Below are positions 7,063-14,625 of a stretch of DNA of 64,000 bases, piece after piece; within the stretch, counting starts at the first letter, position 1, and each line of letters begins with the position of its first letter. The notes under the pieces are model-generated. The model worked only from the letters and a program-made list of their open reading frames with translations. It was not told where the DNA came from and made no database searches. Location: positions 248,001 through 312,000 of the forward strand of contig NZ_FYEX01000002.1 in NCBI RefSeq assembly GCF_900187875.1, given 5' to 3'. Position numbers and translations under genes: made by a program. Origin of the DNA: Polynucleobacter victoriensis. Its GTDB lineage: Bacteria; Pseudomonadota; Gammaproteobacteria; Burkholderiales; Burkholderiaceae.

Positions 7063-7413
7063 ATGACTTGGATTATCACCAAATACTTGCTGACAGCCGG
7101 AATGGTTGTATTCATTACTGAAGTTGCCAAACGGAGCGATAAGTTAGGAGGATTGATTGCGGCATTGCCCTTGATGACGCTACTTACTCTTACTTGGCTA
7201 TTCATTGAAAATCAATCGGAAGAGAAAATAGCAAACCACGCTTATTACACTTTTTGGTATGTAATTCCAACACTACCGATGTTTCTACTATTCCCTTACC
7301 TACTTCCAAAAATTGGGTTTGGGCTAACAATCGCGGCTAGCATCCTAATCACGATCATTTGCTTTAGTTTATTTGCACTCTTAATGAAAAACTTCGGAAT
7401 TCATTTGCTGTAA
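7063..7413 (+). CDS. DUF3147 family membrane protein
   Basis: 116 residues with four hydrophobic helices and the DUF3147 pattern (GMVVFITEVAKRSDKLGGL, then AALPLMTLLTLTWLF). Inner membrane protein of unknown function. It is divergent from the copper group with only 37 bases between starts, so the two may share a promoter region. It is convergent with the CoiA-like gene, the palindrome at 7434 lying between the two stops. Confidence 0.75.
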   Translation: MTWIITKYLLTAGMVVFITEVAKRSDKLGGLIAALPLMTLLTLTWLFIENQSEEKIANHAYYTFWYVIPTLPMFLLFPYLLPKIGFGLTIAASILITIICFSLFALLMKNFGIHLL

Positions 7414-7433
7414 ATCAAATCGCTTTTATTAGA

Positions 7434-7450
7434 TGTCGGTTTTCCCGACA
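7434..7450. repeat. 17-bp palindrome, class A
   Basis: TGTCGGTTTTCCCGACA, identical to the copy at 8224 and the reverse complement of that at 31. It ends three bases before the stop codon of the CoiA-like gene and lies between two convergent genes. Confidence 0.75.
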
Positions 7451-7453
7451 TAT

Positions 7454-8164
7454 TTATAGGCCCTGAACTAGATGTCTCGGCGATTTGTAATTATCTAAAA
7501 AAAGTTTGAACTTACGAACAACATCATCAAATGGACTCAAACTGCTTGATCTCAGTCTTTCAATAAACTCCACCCTGGGAATTGGCAAAATATAAGCCCA
7601 CAACTCATTACTCTGGGGAAACAAGCACCATAGATCATCCACACCGAAATCATAGATAACATGCACCGTACTAGCTATCCAATCTCTAAAAATAGCTCCC
7701 TCTGCAAATGTCACACGTAATTGAGGCCAAAGATTATTAGGTCCTGACTGTTTCACAACTTGCATAAAACGAGTTTTATCTCTTGCTCGCCTATTTCCGT
7801 CAACAACCCAAATTAACTTTTTATAAAAACTTTCCCTGGAGCGACGTTCCTCAGGTGCGATGTAGGAATGTTGGAATTCAATGATCCAGCCATCTTGAGT
7901 TTTGACATCTGCTACGTGCTTTTCACCATCATCCGCAATATGAACTATTTCTTGCCAATCCTCAGGAAACTGATTTTTCCATGATCGATGCCATTCAGTC
8001 TCTTTTTCCCACCACGGATCACATTGAATTTTTGCCTTGTGAGCCCAATGATGAATACGCTGTTCACCACATTTAGCCACAACTGGATTACCACAGCCAA
8101 GACATGTCCCCTTCAACTGAGATTGAGCTTCTTCACGTTGACTGTTAACAAGTGCGAATTTCAT
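7454..8164 (-). CDS. CoiA-like nuclease family protein
   Basis: 236 residues from the ATG at 8164 (a TTG nine bases upstream is also open; neither has a strong ribosome site). An N-terminal zinc-ribbon-like part (TCLGCGNPVVAKCGEQ) followed by HHWAHK, then a PD-(D/E)xK-like core: HVADVKTQDGWIIEFQHS, with Asp and Glu-x-Gln in the expected places. CoiA relatives were named from competence, where they help process incoming DNA, but many family members are orphan nucleases. No other competence gene lies here. The gene is bracketed by two identical 17-bp palindromes (7434 and 8224) in direct orientation. Confidence 0.75.
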   Translation of the reverse strand: MKFALVNSQREEAQSQLKGTCLGCGNPVVAKCGEQRIHHWAHKAKIQCDPWWEKETEWHRSWKNQFPEDWQEIVHIADDGEKHVADVKTQDGWIIEFQHSYIAPEERRSRESFYKKLIWVVDGNRRARDKTRFMQVVKQSGPNNLWPQLRVTFAEGAIFRDWIASTVHVIYDFGVDDLWCLFPQSNELWAYILPIPRVEFIERLRSSSLSPFDDVVRKFKLFLDNYKSPRHLVQGL

Positions 8165-8223
8165 AGTTATCAAAAATAAGAGAAAGTATGGCTATACGAC
8201 CATATTAACTCCATCTTAATAAA

Positions 8224-8240
8224 TGTCGGTTTTCCCGACA
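8224..8240. repeat. 17-bp palindrome, class A
   Basis: Exact second plus-orientation copy of TGTCGGTTTTCCCGACA, 60 bases upstream of the CoiA-like start. With 7434 it brackets that single gene. Confidence 0.75.
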
Positions 8241-8400
8241 AATCACCATGAGTCGCTGATAGTCTCAAAGGATTGATGCCGTAGAACCAGATAAAAATCA
8301 CCTAGAAACACAGTCGTGCATGATTAATCACAGTCAATCAATATCATGAGCCTTGTTGAAACATATTAATTTTGAGATTTTTGATCAAGCCCGAGAGACT

Positions 8401-8434
8401 TGGCCTGCCCAGTACGATTCGAACGTACGACCTA
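8401..8434 (-). repeat. tRNA-Arg 3'-end scar (distal)
   Basis: On the minus strand it matches the acceptor 3' half, discriminator and CCA plus the T-arm of the intact tRNA-Arg at 11677-11753, and then diverges. The T-stem carries a compensated pair change (GTACG/CGTAC instead of GCACG/CGTGC). The rest of the 323-base gap 8174-8496 holds the palindrome at 8224 and a short stretch near 8320 (ATGATTAATCACAGTC) that recurs before the next scar at about 10370. I see no gene in it. Confidence 0.75.
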
Positions 8435-8496
8435 ATTCTTGTGCTTAATTGGTTATGAATTACTGTGCTGGTTAACAGAGTAATTCATAACATGGA

Positions 8497-10266
8497 CTAT
8501 TTTTTAGGTAAGGAATAAACATGTATTTCATCGCCTTGTTTAAATCCAAACAACTGGTTACCACCGGCTGCAACTGCTATGTATTGAATTCCATCAATTT
8601 GATATGTAATCGGCGGAGCATTCACTCCAGCGGATAAGGTGGTCGTCCACAAACGATGACCATTTTTCGCATCAAACGCATTCAATGAGCCATTGCCCTC
8701 ACCCACAAAAATCAGATCACCTGCAGTTGATAGTAAACCACCTACCAACGGCTCTGGAGTCTTAACTTGCCATTTCATTTTTCCAGTTTTTAAATCTACA
8801 GCAGACAATACCCCCCAACGTGGTTCATCCATCAATAGCTCAAGAGTTGAGTAATCCAGTGATGGTTTATCGCCTTTAGCTGGTATTGTTTTTTTAGAAT
8901 ATCTAACTGGCCAATGAATCGCCGGCACAAATGCTGTGAGAGTCTTAGGATTTAAAGCGGTCGGCGTCCAGTTAACACCACCTACTGCACCAGGTGTAAT
9001 CACTATACCCTCAGGAGTTGGTCGAGCAAATAGATTGGTCTGAGGAATAAAAGCTTCAGATTTTTTGAGCAACCGACCCGTCACGCGATCATGGACATAG
9101 TACCAACCAACTTTCGATGCTTGCCCTACTGCAGGTATTTTTTTACCTTGAACCTCGTAATCAAATAGGATTGCTGGGCTAGCCACATCATAACCCCATA
9201 AATCATGAGGCACTTGTTGATAATGCCAACGAATTTTTCCCGTATGAATATCTAAACAAACCAAAGATATGGTGTAGAGATTGTCACCTGGTCTAGATGT
9301 GTCATCCATTTGTGGCGATGGATTACCAGTACCAAAATACAATAAGCCACGCTTTGTATCTATAGCAGGCGTCGTCCATGCCGAACCACCACCATACTTA
9401 GCAGCATCAGGATAACGATGTAAATTATTTTTTTCGAGATTTATATCTCGATTTAATGGCACGCCATCAGGGGTAGTTGTTGTAAATGTCCCCTCCCAAG
9501 CTTGTGGCGCAACGGTGTCGAATTGCCAAATTCTTTGGCCTGTCTTCACATCAAATGCTGCTAAAAATCCTGCGCGTCCATAGCTTCCAGCAAAACCCAC
9601 GACTGCACCCAAGGGCGCACCCTCCCGCTCCGAATCAAGATGCAAACCATACCCTACGCCTGTGATACCTACTAGCACCTTACCTTGATAAACGATGGGA
9701 GCCATGGCAATACCAATACCCGATTGACCAGCAATCGAACTATTTTTTAATTTGTCACCATCTTGTAGAGTTTGAATACTTTCTGCACTTGCACTTGAAC
9801 CGTCTGCAACTTCAATATCCCAGACAACTTTTCCAGTGCGAGCATCTAGTGCAATTAGTCGTGCATCTACAGTTCCTACAAATACCTTGCCATCGCTAAC
9901 CGCCACACCTCGATTAGCCGGCCCACAACATAATCGATAATCTTTTTTACGCTGATGTTGATATCGCCAAATTTCTTTACCAGTCACTGCATCAAGAGCC
10001 AAGACGTGGTTGAATGGCAAAGACACATACATCACACGATCAACAACCAATGGCGTTGCCTGAAATGATGCTTTTACGCCAGTGTGTACACGCCATGTTG
10101 ACTGAAGATTTGCCACATTACTGGCTTTGATTTGAGTTAGTGGAGAATGACGTTGATGACTGTAGTCAAGACCATACATGGGCCAGTCAATATCTTTGGC
10201 ATGTGGCTGAATAGAACTAAAAACTATTGACCCTACTAAAAGGCTATAAATTATTTTTCTCACCAC
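8497..10266 (-). CDS. PQQ-dependent alcohol dehydrogenase-like quinoprotein
   Basis: 589 residues with a signal peptide (to about residue 23) and an eight-bladed propeller built of W-type repeats (ALDAVTGKEIW, ALDARTGKVVW, AFDVKTGQRIW). Features of type I quinoprotein dehydrogenases are present: the vicinal disulfide Cys113-Cys114 (RLCCGPANRG), a GTGNPSP Asn near 315 and the catalytic Asp near 328 in RPGDNLY. No cytochrome c domain. The lanthanide-type Asp two residues after the catalytic Asp is absent (Leu there), suggesting a Ca2+ enzyme. Periplasmic oxidation of an alcohol or aldehyde with PQQ is expected. No pqq synthesis gene or partner cytochrome is near. Sole gene between two tRNA-Arg scars. 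Confidence 0.82.
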   Translation of the reverse strand: MVRKIIYSLLVGSIVFSSIQPHAKDIDWPMYGLDYSHQRHSPLTQIKASNVANLQSTWRVHTGVKASFQATPLVVDRVMYVSLPFNHVLALDAVTGKEIWRYQHQRKKDYRLCCGPANRGVAVSDGKVFVGTVDARLIALDARTGKVVWDIEVADGSSASAESIQTLQDGDKLKNSSIAGQSGIGIAMAPIVYQGKVLVGITGVGYGLHLDSEREGAPLGAVVGFAGSYGRAGFLAAFDVKTGQRIWQFDTVAPQAWEGTFTTTTPDGVPLNRDINLEKNNLHRYPDAAKYGGGSAWTTPAIDTKRGLLYFGTGNPSPQMDDTSRPGDNLYTISLVCLDIHTGKIRWHYQQVPHDLWGYDVASPAILFDYEVQGKKIPAVGQASKVGWYYVHDRVTGRLLKKSEAFIPQTNLFARPTPEGIVITPGAVGGVNWTPTALNPKTLTAFVPAIHWPVRYSKKTIPAKGDKPSLDYSTLELLMDEPRWGVLSAVDLKTGKMKWQVKTPEPLVGGLLSTAGDLIFVGEGNGSLNAFDAKNGHRLWTTTLSAGVNAPPITYQIDGIQYIAVAAGGNQLFGFKQGDEIHVYSLPKK

Positions 10267-10430
10267 TCCTCCTTTGTCTTTCTAAAACTTTATATCAATC
10301 ACAGAAAATTAAGGGGGATACCCAAGAAATACATTAAGACATAGTCATGAAAAACATGAGCCAAATGATTACTCACAGTCGAGAGTATTAATAACTTTGG
10401 GAATTACTATCGAATGGGCTACAGGGGACT

Positions 10431-10470
10431 TTGCCTGCCCAGTACGATTCCAACGTGCGGCCTACGCCCT
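10431..10470 (-). repeat. tRNA-Arg 3'-end scar (proximal)
   Basis: Copy of the tRNA-Arg acceptor 3' half, T-arm, variable loop and edge of the anticodon stem (GGCGTAGG region), diverging after 10470. The CCA is damaged (CAA) and the T-loop has TTGGAAT instead of TTCGAAT, so it is a decayed remnant. The 337-base gap 10267-10603 contains this scar, a repeat near 10370 shared with the gap at 8320, and nothing else I can recognise. Confidence 0.75.
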
Positions 10471-10603
10471 GAACTGCTCAATTTTTTGCATCTTGACGCC
10501 TCCCACAATTAACCTTCAAAAAATAACCCTTTAAATTACCGGAAAATCTTACAAAGATTAATCCTGATAAAGTTGTTCCATATCTAAAAACAATGGAGAC
10601 AGC

Positions 10604-11635
10604 ATGAGCGAATCTTGCCAACTTTGCCAATCAAAGAAATTGGTTCACTCGAAAAAGATAGATGCCAAAACTCAAGCCCCATTGGATATTTCATCTTGCC
10701 CAGACTGCAGTCTTGTTGCACAGAAGAATATTCCTAGTGATGAAGAACTAAAAATTTATTACTCCCACAACTATCGCCAAGACTATAAAAGCACTTACTC
10801 ACCCAAACCAAAGTATGTTCATAGGGCTGGCCAGGCAGCGCTTAAACGTATTCGCTTCTTACAAAAAAACCTGGATCTAAATAAGCAAACATTAATTGAT
10901 ATTGGTGCAGGTGGCGGTGAATTTGTATATATCGCACAGCAATTTGGCCTAGCGGCACGTGGAATTGAGCCAAACATTGGATACTCCAATTTTTCTAAAG
11001 AACAATATGGCGTCGAAGTTAAAACAGCCATGCTCTCTGATGTCGAAGACTCCTCTGCAGACATATTGACCCTATTCCATGTATTCGAGCACATGGCAAA
11101 ACCACATGAGGTGATGAAAAAGTTACATCAAAGCCTTAAAGAAAATGGTTATTTGTATATTGAAGTACCGAATATTTTGCAGGCTGATGCATCACCCCAT
11201 AACATCTACTTCAAAGCACATCTCTTTTATTACTCAAAGCACACCTTAATCAGCATGGCTAGTCGTTATTTTGAGGTGGTAGACGTTGAAGATCAGGGTA
11301 ATCTCCAGATCTTATTTAAAAAAAGATCTCAGGCTCTTGAATCGCTGATTCTTCCAACGCACGATACAGTTCAAATGTCTCAAGAACGCATGGTAAAAAA
11401 AGGCTGGTTTGAATACCTCTTTTTAGCAGGCGGCATCATGAAGCCATTATTTCGAATTGAAAGAATAATTGCGGAGGCTTTTATTGGGAAGAAACAACCA
11501 AAAGAAATCCTTGATCAGCTTTTAAGAGATTCACAGGCTAGCAATTTTCTATTGTCCAAACGAGAACTTAAAAGAACTGGTGGTTGGTCCATAGCCGGTG
11601 GTCTTGGATTTGTCTGCTACGAACTCTTATGCTAA
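10604..11635 (+). CDS. Class I SAM-dependent methyltransferase with zinc-ribbon N-terminus
   Basis: 343 residues. An N-terminal CxxC pair (Cys5/Cys8 and Cys32/Cys35) forms a putative zinc site, followed by a Rossmann methyltransferase core (LIDIGAGGGEF near residue 93; LFHVFEHMAKPHEVMKKL) of the Methyltransf_23 type. Such two-part enzymes are frequent in sugar or surface-polysaccharide modification clusters, but none is here and the substrate is unknown. The ribosome site is GGAGACAGC before ATG. It is the only gene between the tRNA-Arg scar at 10431 and the intact tRNA, so it is probably acquired cargo. Confidence 0.8.
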   Translation: MSESCQLCQSKKLVHSKKIDAKTQAPLDISSCPDCSLVAQKNIPSDEELKIYYSHNYRQDYKSTYSPKPKYVHRAGQAALKRIRFLQKNLDLNKQTLIDIGAGGGEFVYIAQQFGLAARGIEPNIGYSNFSKEQYGVEVKTAMLSDVEDSSADILTLFHVFEHMAKPHEVMKKLHQSLKENGYLYIEVPNILQADASPHNIYFKAHLFYYSKHTLISMASRYFEVVDVEDQGNLQILFKKRSQALESLILPTHDTVQMSQERMVKKGWFEYLFLAGGIMKPLFRIERIIAEAFIGKKQPKEILDQLLRDSQASNFLLSKRELKRTGGWSIAGGLGFVCYELLC

Positions 11636-11676
11636 CGAGCTGTTAGTACGGCAATTTGAAGAATAGCGTAACTATT

Positions 11677-11753
11677 TGGCCTGCCCAGCACGATTCGAAC
11701 GTGCGACCTACGCCTTAGAAGGGCGGTGCTCTATCCAGCTGAGCTATGGGCAG
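11677..11753 (-). tRNA. tRNA-Arg (anticodon TCT)
   Basis: A complete cloverleaf on the minus strand: acceptor CTGCCCA/TGGGCAG, D-arm GCTC/GAGC, anticodon loop CTTCTAA (TCT, reads AGA), T-stem GCACG/CGTGC and encoded CCA. The 3' end faces left, toward two partial copies of itself (10431, 8401), which is the arrangement expected of an integration target. Confidence 0.95.
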
Positions 11754-11859
11754 TCTTTGAACTGAAGTGAGGATTATAGCGGAGGTCATCCGCTCTCTCA
11801 TGATTAGTAACAATTAAAATAGAGGCATCTATTTTTCTTCTGAGTTTCTGATTTTCATC

Positions 11860-12213
11860 ATGCTTAAGATCACCATTTATCACAACCCCAAATGCAAAAC
11901 GTCCCGCGATGTTTTAGAAAAGATTCGTGAGATGGGTATCGAACCCAATGTGGTTTTGTACCTTCAAAGCCCTCCTTCAGAATTAGAACTTCGTACTCTT
12001 ATCAAATCCACAGGTGAATCAGTGCGACATGTCTTACGTCAAAAAGGCACACCCTATGACGAATTAGATTTAGGCAATCCCAAATGGAGCGAAGATGAGT
12101 TGATTGCATTCATCATGAAGCACCCTATTTTGCTCAATCGCCCTATCGTGTCGAATGGCAAAGTAGCTAGGTTGTGTCGCCCCTCTGAAACTGTCTTAGA
12201 TGTTCTGAAATAA
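11860..12213 (+). CDS. arsC: Arsenate reductase, glutaredoxin-dependent type
   Basis: 117 residues, ArsC/Spx thioredoxin-like fold. Cys in HNPKCKTSR near residue 12 is the catalytic residue that binds arsenate; LNRPIV and ARLCRP supply the conserved Arg residues. It reduces As(V) to As(III) with glutathione and glutaredoxin in the cytosol. It stands alone here, while a complete ars operon with an unrelated phosphatase-type ArsC lies at 33996-32425. A small acidic protein gene follows 136 bases downstream, and its paralogue lies beside arsR in the other cluster. An Spx-like regulatory role is less likely, because the reductase motifs are intact. Confidence 0.88.
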   Translation: MLKITIYHNPKCKTSRDVLEKIREMGIEPNVVLYLQSPPSELELRTLIKSTGESVRHVLRQKGTPYDELDLGNPKWSEDELIAFIMKHPILLNRPIVSNGKVARLCRPSETVLDVLK

Positions 12214-12224
12214 AACACTTTTTG

Positions 12225-12241
12225 ATTGGTCAAAAATTGGT
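12225..12241 (+). promoter_or_regulatory. Repeated motif TTGGTCAAAAATTGGT, copy 1
   Basis: ATTGGTCAAAAATTGGT lies about 110 bases before the small protein gene. A close copy (CTGGTCAAAATTGGT) occurs at 13127 just before the BLUF gene. A shared regulator site is possible; otherwise unexplained. Confidence 0.35.
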
Positions 12242-12349
12242 GTTCTAGACATAAATTGCATTGTTTTGGTGCGTATTTTTATCTTGTATAGCCAGCCATA
12301 AATAGCTAGCCTTAACCATCATTAGATGATTTCTCAAGGGAGAGAAAAA

Positions 12350-12553
12350 ATGGGTGAACTAGATCAAGAAAGCTATGACAAACTGGCTGCTCTTATCAAA
12401 GCGGGCGATATCAAGCTTGAGAGCTTGCGTGATATGACCTACGATGATTTAGAAGTGCTTTGCAATCAATTACTTAAATGGAAATTGTTTGTTGCCAACA
12501 AAGAATACGTTGGAGAGGCCATCGAGCAATACATGACTAGTTCACTCAACTAA
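12350..12553 (+). CDS. Small acidic protein, Y[DE]DL family (copy 1)
   Basis: 67 residues from the ATG at 12350, chosen because GGGAGAG lies five bases upstream; a longer frame to 12326 lacks support. No known family recognised. The middle (GDIKLESLRDMTYDDLEVLC, then NQLLKWKLFVAN) aligns without gaps over 26 positions with the protein at 34461, with identical Gly, Ile, Leu, Tyr, Asp, Leu, Leu, Lys and Trp and many similar residues. Predicted mostly helical, soluble, acidic. It follows an arsenate reductase gene and its relative lies beside arsR. Function unknown. Confidence 0.75.
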   Translation: MGELDQESYDKLAALIKAGDIKLESLRDMTYDDLEVLCNQLLKWKLFVANKEYVGEAIEQYMTSSLN

Positions 12554-12617
12554 TCAAAGCGTCTTAGACAATAGAGCCGGCCCGTTTTTTTGGCCCTATT
12601 TGATGATTGACAACCGT

Positions 12618-13109
12618 TTAAAGTCTTGATTCTGTTTGATTTTGGCCGTCATTGCCAGAAGACTGAAAGCCAACAGAACGCATCAACGTCAAGATTTCGC
12701 TAGGCAGAGCATTCTCACTAGCCTTCAACCCCATCTTGAGTTCAGGAACATATTTGCTGATCTCATCTGAGCCATAGAACTTCATCGACCAATTTGAAAA
12801 GCGGCGCTTTGGTAGCTTATCAATATCAAGAACCTGAATCTCTTCATGGCGGCGATCAGCGACAATAGCGTTCCATATTGGCTCAACACAATTTGGATAA
12901 CCTTCTAAAATTTGACCAAAAATACCACTGTCATAAAAAAGAACTCCGGTCACGCCAAGTTTTTTATTTTTATGAACTGCATCCTCTAGAAGGTTCATTA
13001 AACCTAGGATGCCAACGTCTGTGGTCGATTTGCTGACGTAACTTAATTCGATAAGTTCTTGAGGATTAAAACTAGAAAAATCGATCTGTGAATCTTCTGA
13101 AAATGGCAT
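12618..13109 (-). CDS. BLUF-domain blue-light photoreceptor
   Basis: 163 residues. A BLUF (FAD-binding) domain at about 17-112 holds the photoactive set: Tyr24 (ELSYVSKS), Asn48 (HKNKKLGVTGVLFY), Gln66 (FGQILEG) and the Trp107/Met109 strand (FSNWSMKF). Light alters the Tyr-Gln-flavin hydrogen bonds. No effector domain is attached, so it is a short stand-alone photosensor that must act through a partner, as in PixD-like proteins. It is convergent with the small Y[DE]DL gene. An FNR-type box and a repeated motif lie upstream, suggesting control by oxygen as well. Confidence 0.88.
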   Translation of the reverse strand: MPFSEDSQIDFSSFNPQELIELSYVSKSTTDVGILGLMNLLEDAVHKNKKLGVTGVLFYDSGIFGQILEGYPNCVEPIWNAIVADRRHEEIQVLDIDKLPKRRFSNWSMKFYGSDEISKYVPELKMGLKASENALPSEILTLMRSVGFQSSGNDGQNQTESRL

Positions 13110-13126
13110 CTTGCGCTAACTAATAA

Positions 13127-13141
13127 CTGGTCAAAATTGGT
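13127..13141 (-). promoter_or_regulatory. Repeated motif, copy 2, before the BLUF gene
   Basis: CTGGTCAAAATTGGT, 18 bases upstream of the BLUF start. On the minus strand it contains a TTGACC -35-like hexamer. It resembles the motif at 12225. A further related stretch (CTGGTACTTAAAAATTG) lies at about 13318. Confidence 0.35.
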
Positions 13142-13230
13142 ACTTTTAAAAATTGTGAAGATTCTAATAAATATATTAGACATAAGCCATGGGTATAAGC
13201 CCTATGTCTATATCAATGATTAGACAAAAC

Positions 13231-13244
13231 TTGATCTTAATCAA
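13231..13244 (-). promoter_or_regulatory. FNR/ANR-type box upstream of the BLUF gene
   Basis: TTGATCTTAATCAA is a perfect match to the FNR consensus TTGAT-N4-ATCAA. It lies 122 bases before the BLUF start. The other neighbour is tRNA-Pro, also on the minus strand and upstream of it, so BLUF is the likely target. Confidence 0.55.
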
Positions 13245-13387
13245 GTAATCCTAACCATCATTTATTGCAAAAGCGTGACAAGACCCTGATTGGAGACGGC
13301 AAAGCAATGACTCACAACTGGTACTTAAAAATTGAGTTTTGTTCAGATTAAATTGGGTATTTTGACTGTGCCAGAAAGGCTAGAAAG

Positions 13388-13464
13388 TGGTCGGAGTACA
13401 AGGATTCGAACCTTGGACCCCCTGGTCCCAAACCAGGTGCGCTACCAGACTGCGCCACACTCCG
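13388..13464 (-). tRNA. tRNA-Pro (anticodon TGG)
   Basis: A complete cloverleaf on the minus strand: acceptor CGGAGTG/TACTCCG (one G-T pair), D-arm GCGC/GCGC, anticodon loop TTTGGGA (TGG), T-stem CAAGG/CCTTG and encoded CCA. No repeated fragments of this tRNA are visible nearby. Confidence 0.95.
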
Positions 13465-13544
13465 ACTAAGACCAATATTGTAACCTACCCGAGTGTTTTT
13501 TAGCAAATTTAGGCAGTGGATAGTCTATAAGGCCATATAACCAA

Positions 13545-14624
13545 TCATGAAAATCTTATAGAAACACATAACCCACTTAACTCAACACTCATACTCAAAT
13601 GAACATCCAACCCCTCAACCTCAGAAATTTTTTGAATAATTGACCAACCCAAACCACTGCCATATGAGTCAACCTGTCCGAATCGCTGGAATCTAATTCC
13701 CAATTTATTAACTTGATCTTGCGTTAGCCCAGGACCACTGTCTTCAATCGACAAAAAGACATGGCTTCCTTTTTGGTTCAGCGAAACATTAATTTTTCCT
13801 TTTGGGGGTGAATATCGAATCGCGTTATCTAAGATGTTTCTAAATAGAATTTCTAAAAGAGTCTTGTTCGCCCTAACTCGATACTTCCCTGAGTCATCAT
13901 ATTCAATTACCTGAGATTTAGCATCAATCTGAGGATAGGCATAAGCAATTTGTTGGGCAATGAACTCCGAAATACTTAAATCATCTTTTTCAAAAGTACT
14001 GACCGATGTTTCGACTCTAGACAATGCCAATAGTTGTTCAATTAAACGGCTTGCCCTATCGCAACTTTCAATCAAATTATCAAAAGCAGCTGGCTCTAAG
14101 ACCTTCTCCAACCTGATCACTTCTGCTTGAGCCTTTATGGCGGCAAGCGGCGTTCTAAGCTCATGAGCGGCATCAGCAGTGAATCTTTTTTCATGCTCTA
14201 CAGATACTTTTACCCTGGAGAGTAAACTGTTTAACTCATTTAACAAAGGACTAATTTCTTTAGGTAAGCCAGATACCTCAATTTTTTCTAGGGAATTCGG
14301 GCTTCTATCTGTGATTGCCTTTTGGAGCTTGGTAATTGATGAGCTAGTCAAGTAAACCACTCCATAAATAATCACGGTGAGTATTGGCAGTCCAATAATG
14401 AGGGGCCAAATCAAACCCCACAACAAGTCAATCAGTATTTCGTTTTTTTCATGCGTTATTTTGTTAATAGAAATATTTTTCTCAATAATTTTTCTAAATA
14501 ACTCTTCCAGCTCGTCTCTAGCATCAAACCAGACCATGAGAGATGCCGCCACCCATATAAAGGTAACGCACCCAATGATCATTATCAGTAGGCGATTTCT
14601 TAATGAGAATGTATTTTCTTTCAC
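13545..14624 (-). CDS. Sensor histidine kinase, QseC/PmrB-like
   Basis: 359 residues from the GTG at 14624 (AAAGG five bases upstream, starting just after the regulator's TAG stop); a GTG at 14654 is also open. Two membrane helices (about 10-33 and 67-92) enclose only about 35 periplasmic residues, so the sensor region is short. Then HAMP-like and HisKA (phospho-His in ADAAHELRTPLAAIK near 154), and HATPase with N-box NILDNAIRYSP and G-box DSGPGLTQ. Last gene of the SHP-cytochrome operon; it probably phosphorylates the adjoining regulator. The signal is unknown; redox or NO sensing is a guess from the neighbours. Confidence 0.88.
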   Translation of the reverse strand: MKENTFSLRNRLLIMIIGCVTFIWVAASLMVWFDARDELEELFRKIIEKNISINKITHEKNEILIDLLWGLIWPLIIGLPILTVIIYGVVYLTSSSITKLQKAITDRSPNSLEKIEVSGLPKEISPLLNELNSLLSRVKVSVEHEKRFTADAAHELRTPLAAIKAQAEVIRLEKVLEPAAFDNLIESCDRASRLIEQLLALSRVETSVSTFEKDDLSISEFIAQQIAYAYPQIDAKSQVIEYDDSGKYRVRANKTLLEILFRNILDNAIRYSPPKGKINVSLNQKGSHVFLSIEDSGPGLTQDQVNKLGIRFQRFGQVDSYGSGLGWSIIQKISEVEGLDVHLSMSVELSGLCVSIRFS

Positions 14625-14625
14625 A

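Noticed and set aside
31..8240. TGTCG palindromes read as LexA/SOS boxes or as intrinsic terminators
   Set aside because: They do not match CTG-N10-CAG, they lie at gene ends as often as at starts, and no T-run follows the stems.
12568..12602. Stem with a T-run after the small protein gene (AATAGAGCC/GGCCCTATT)
   Set aside because: The T-run falls in the loop and the stem has a mismatch, so it is not a normal terminator.
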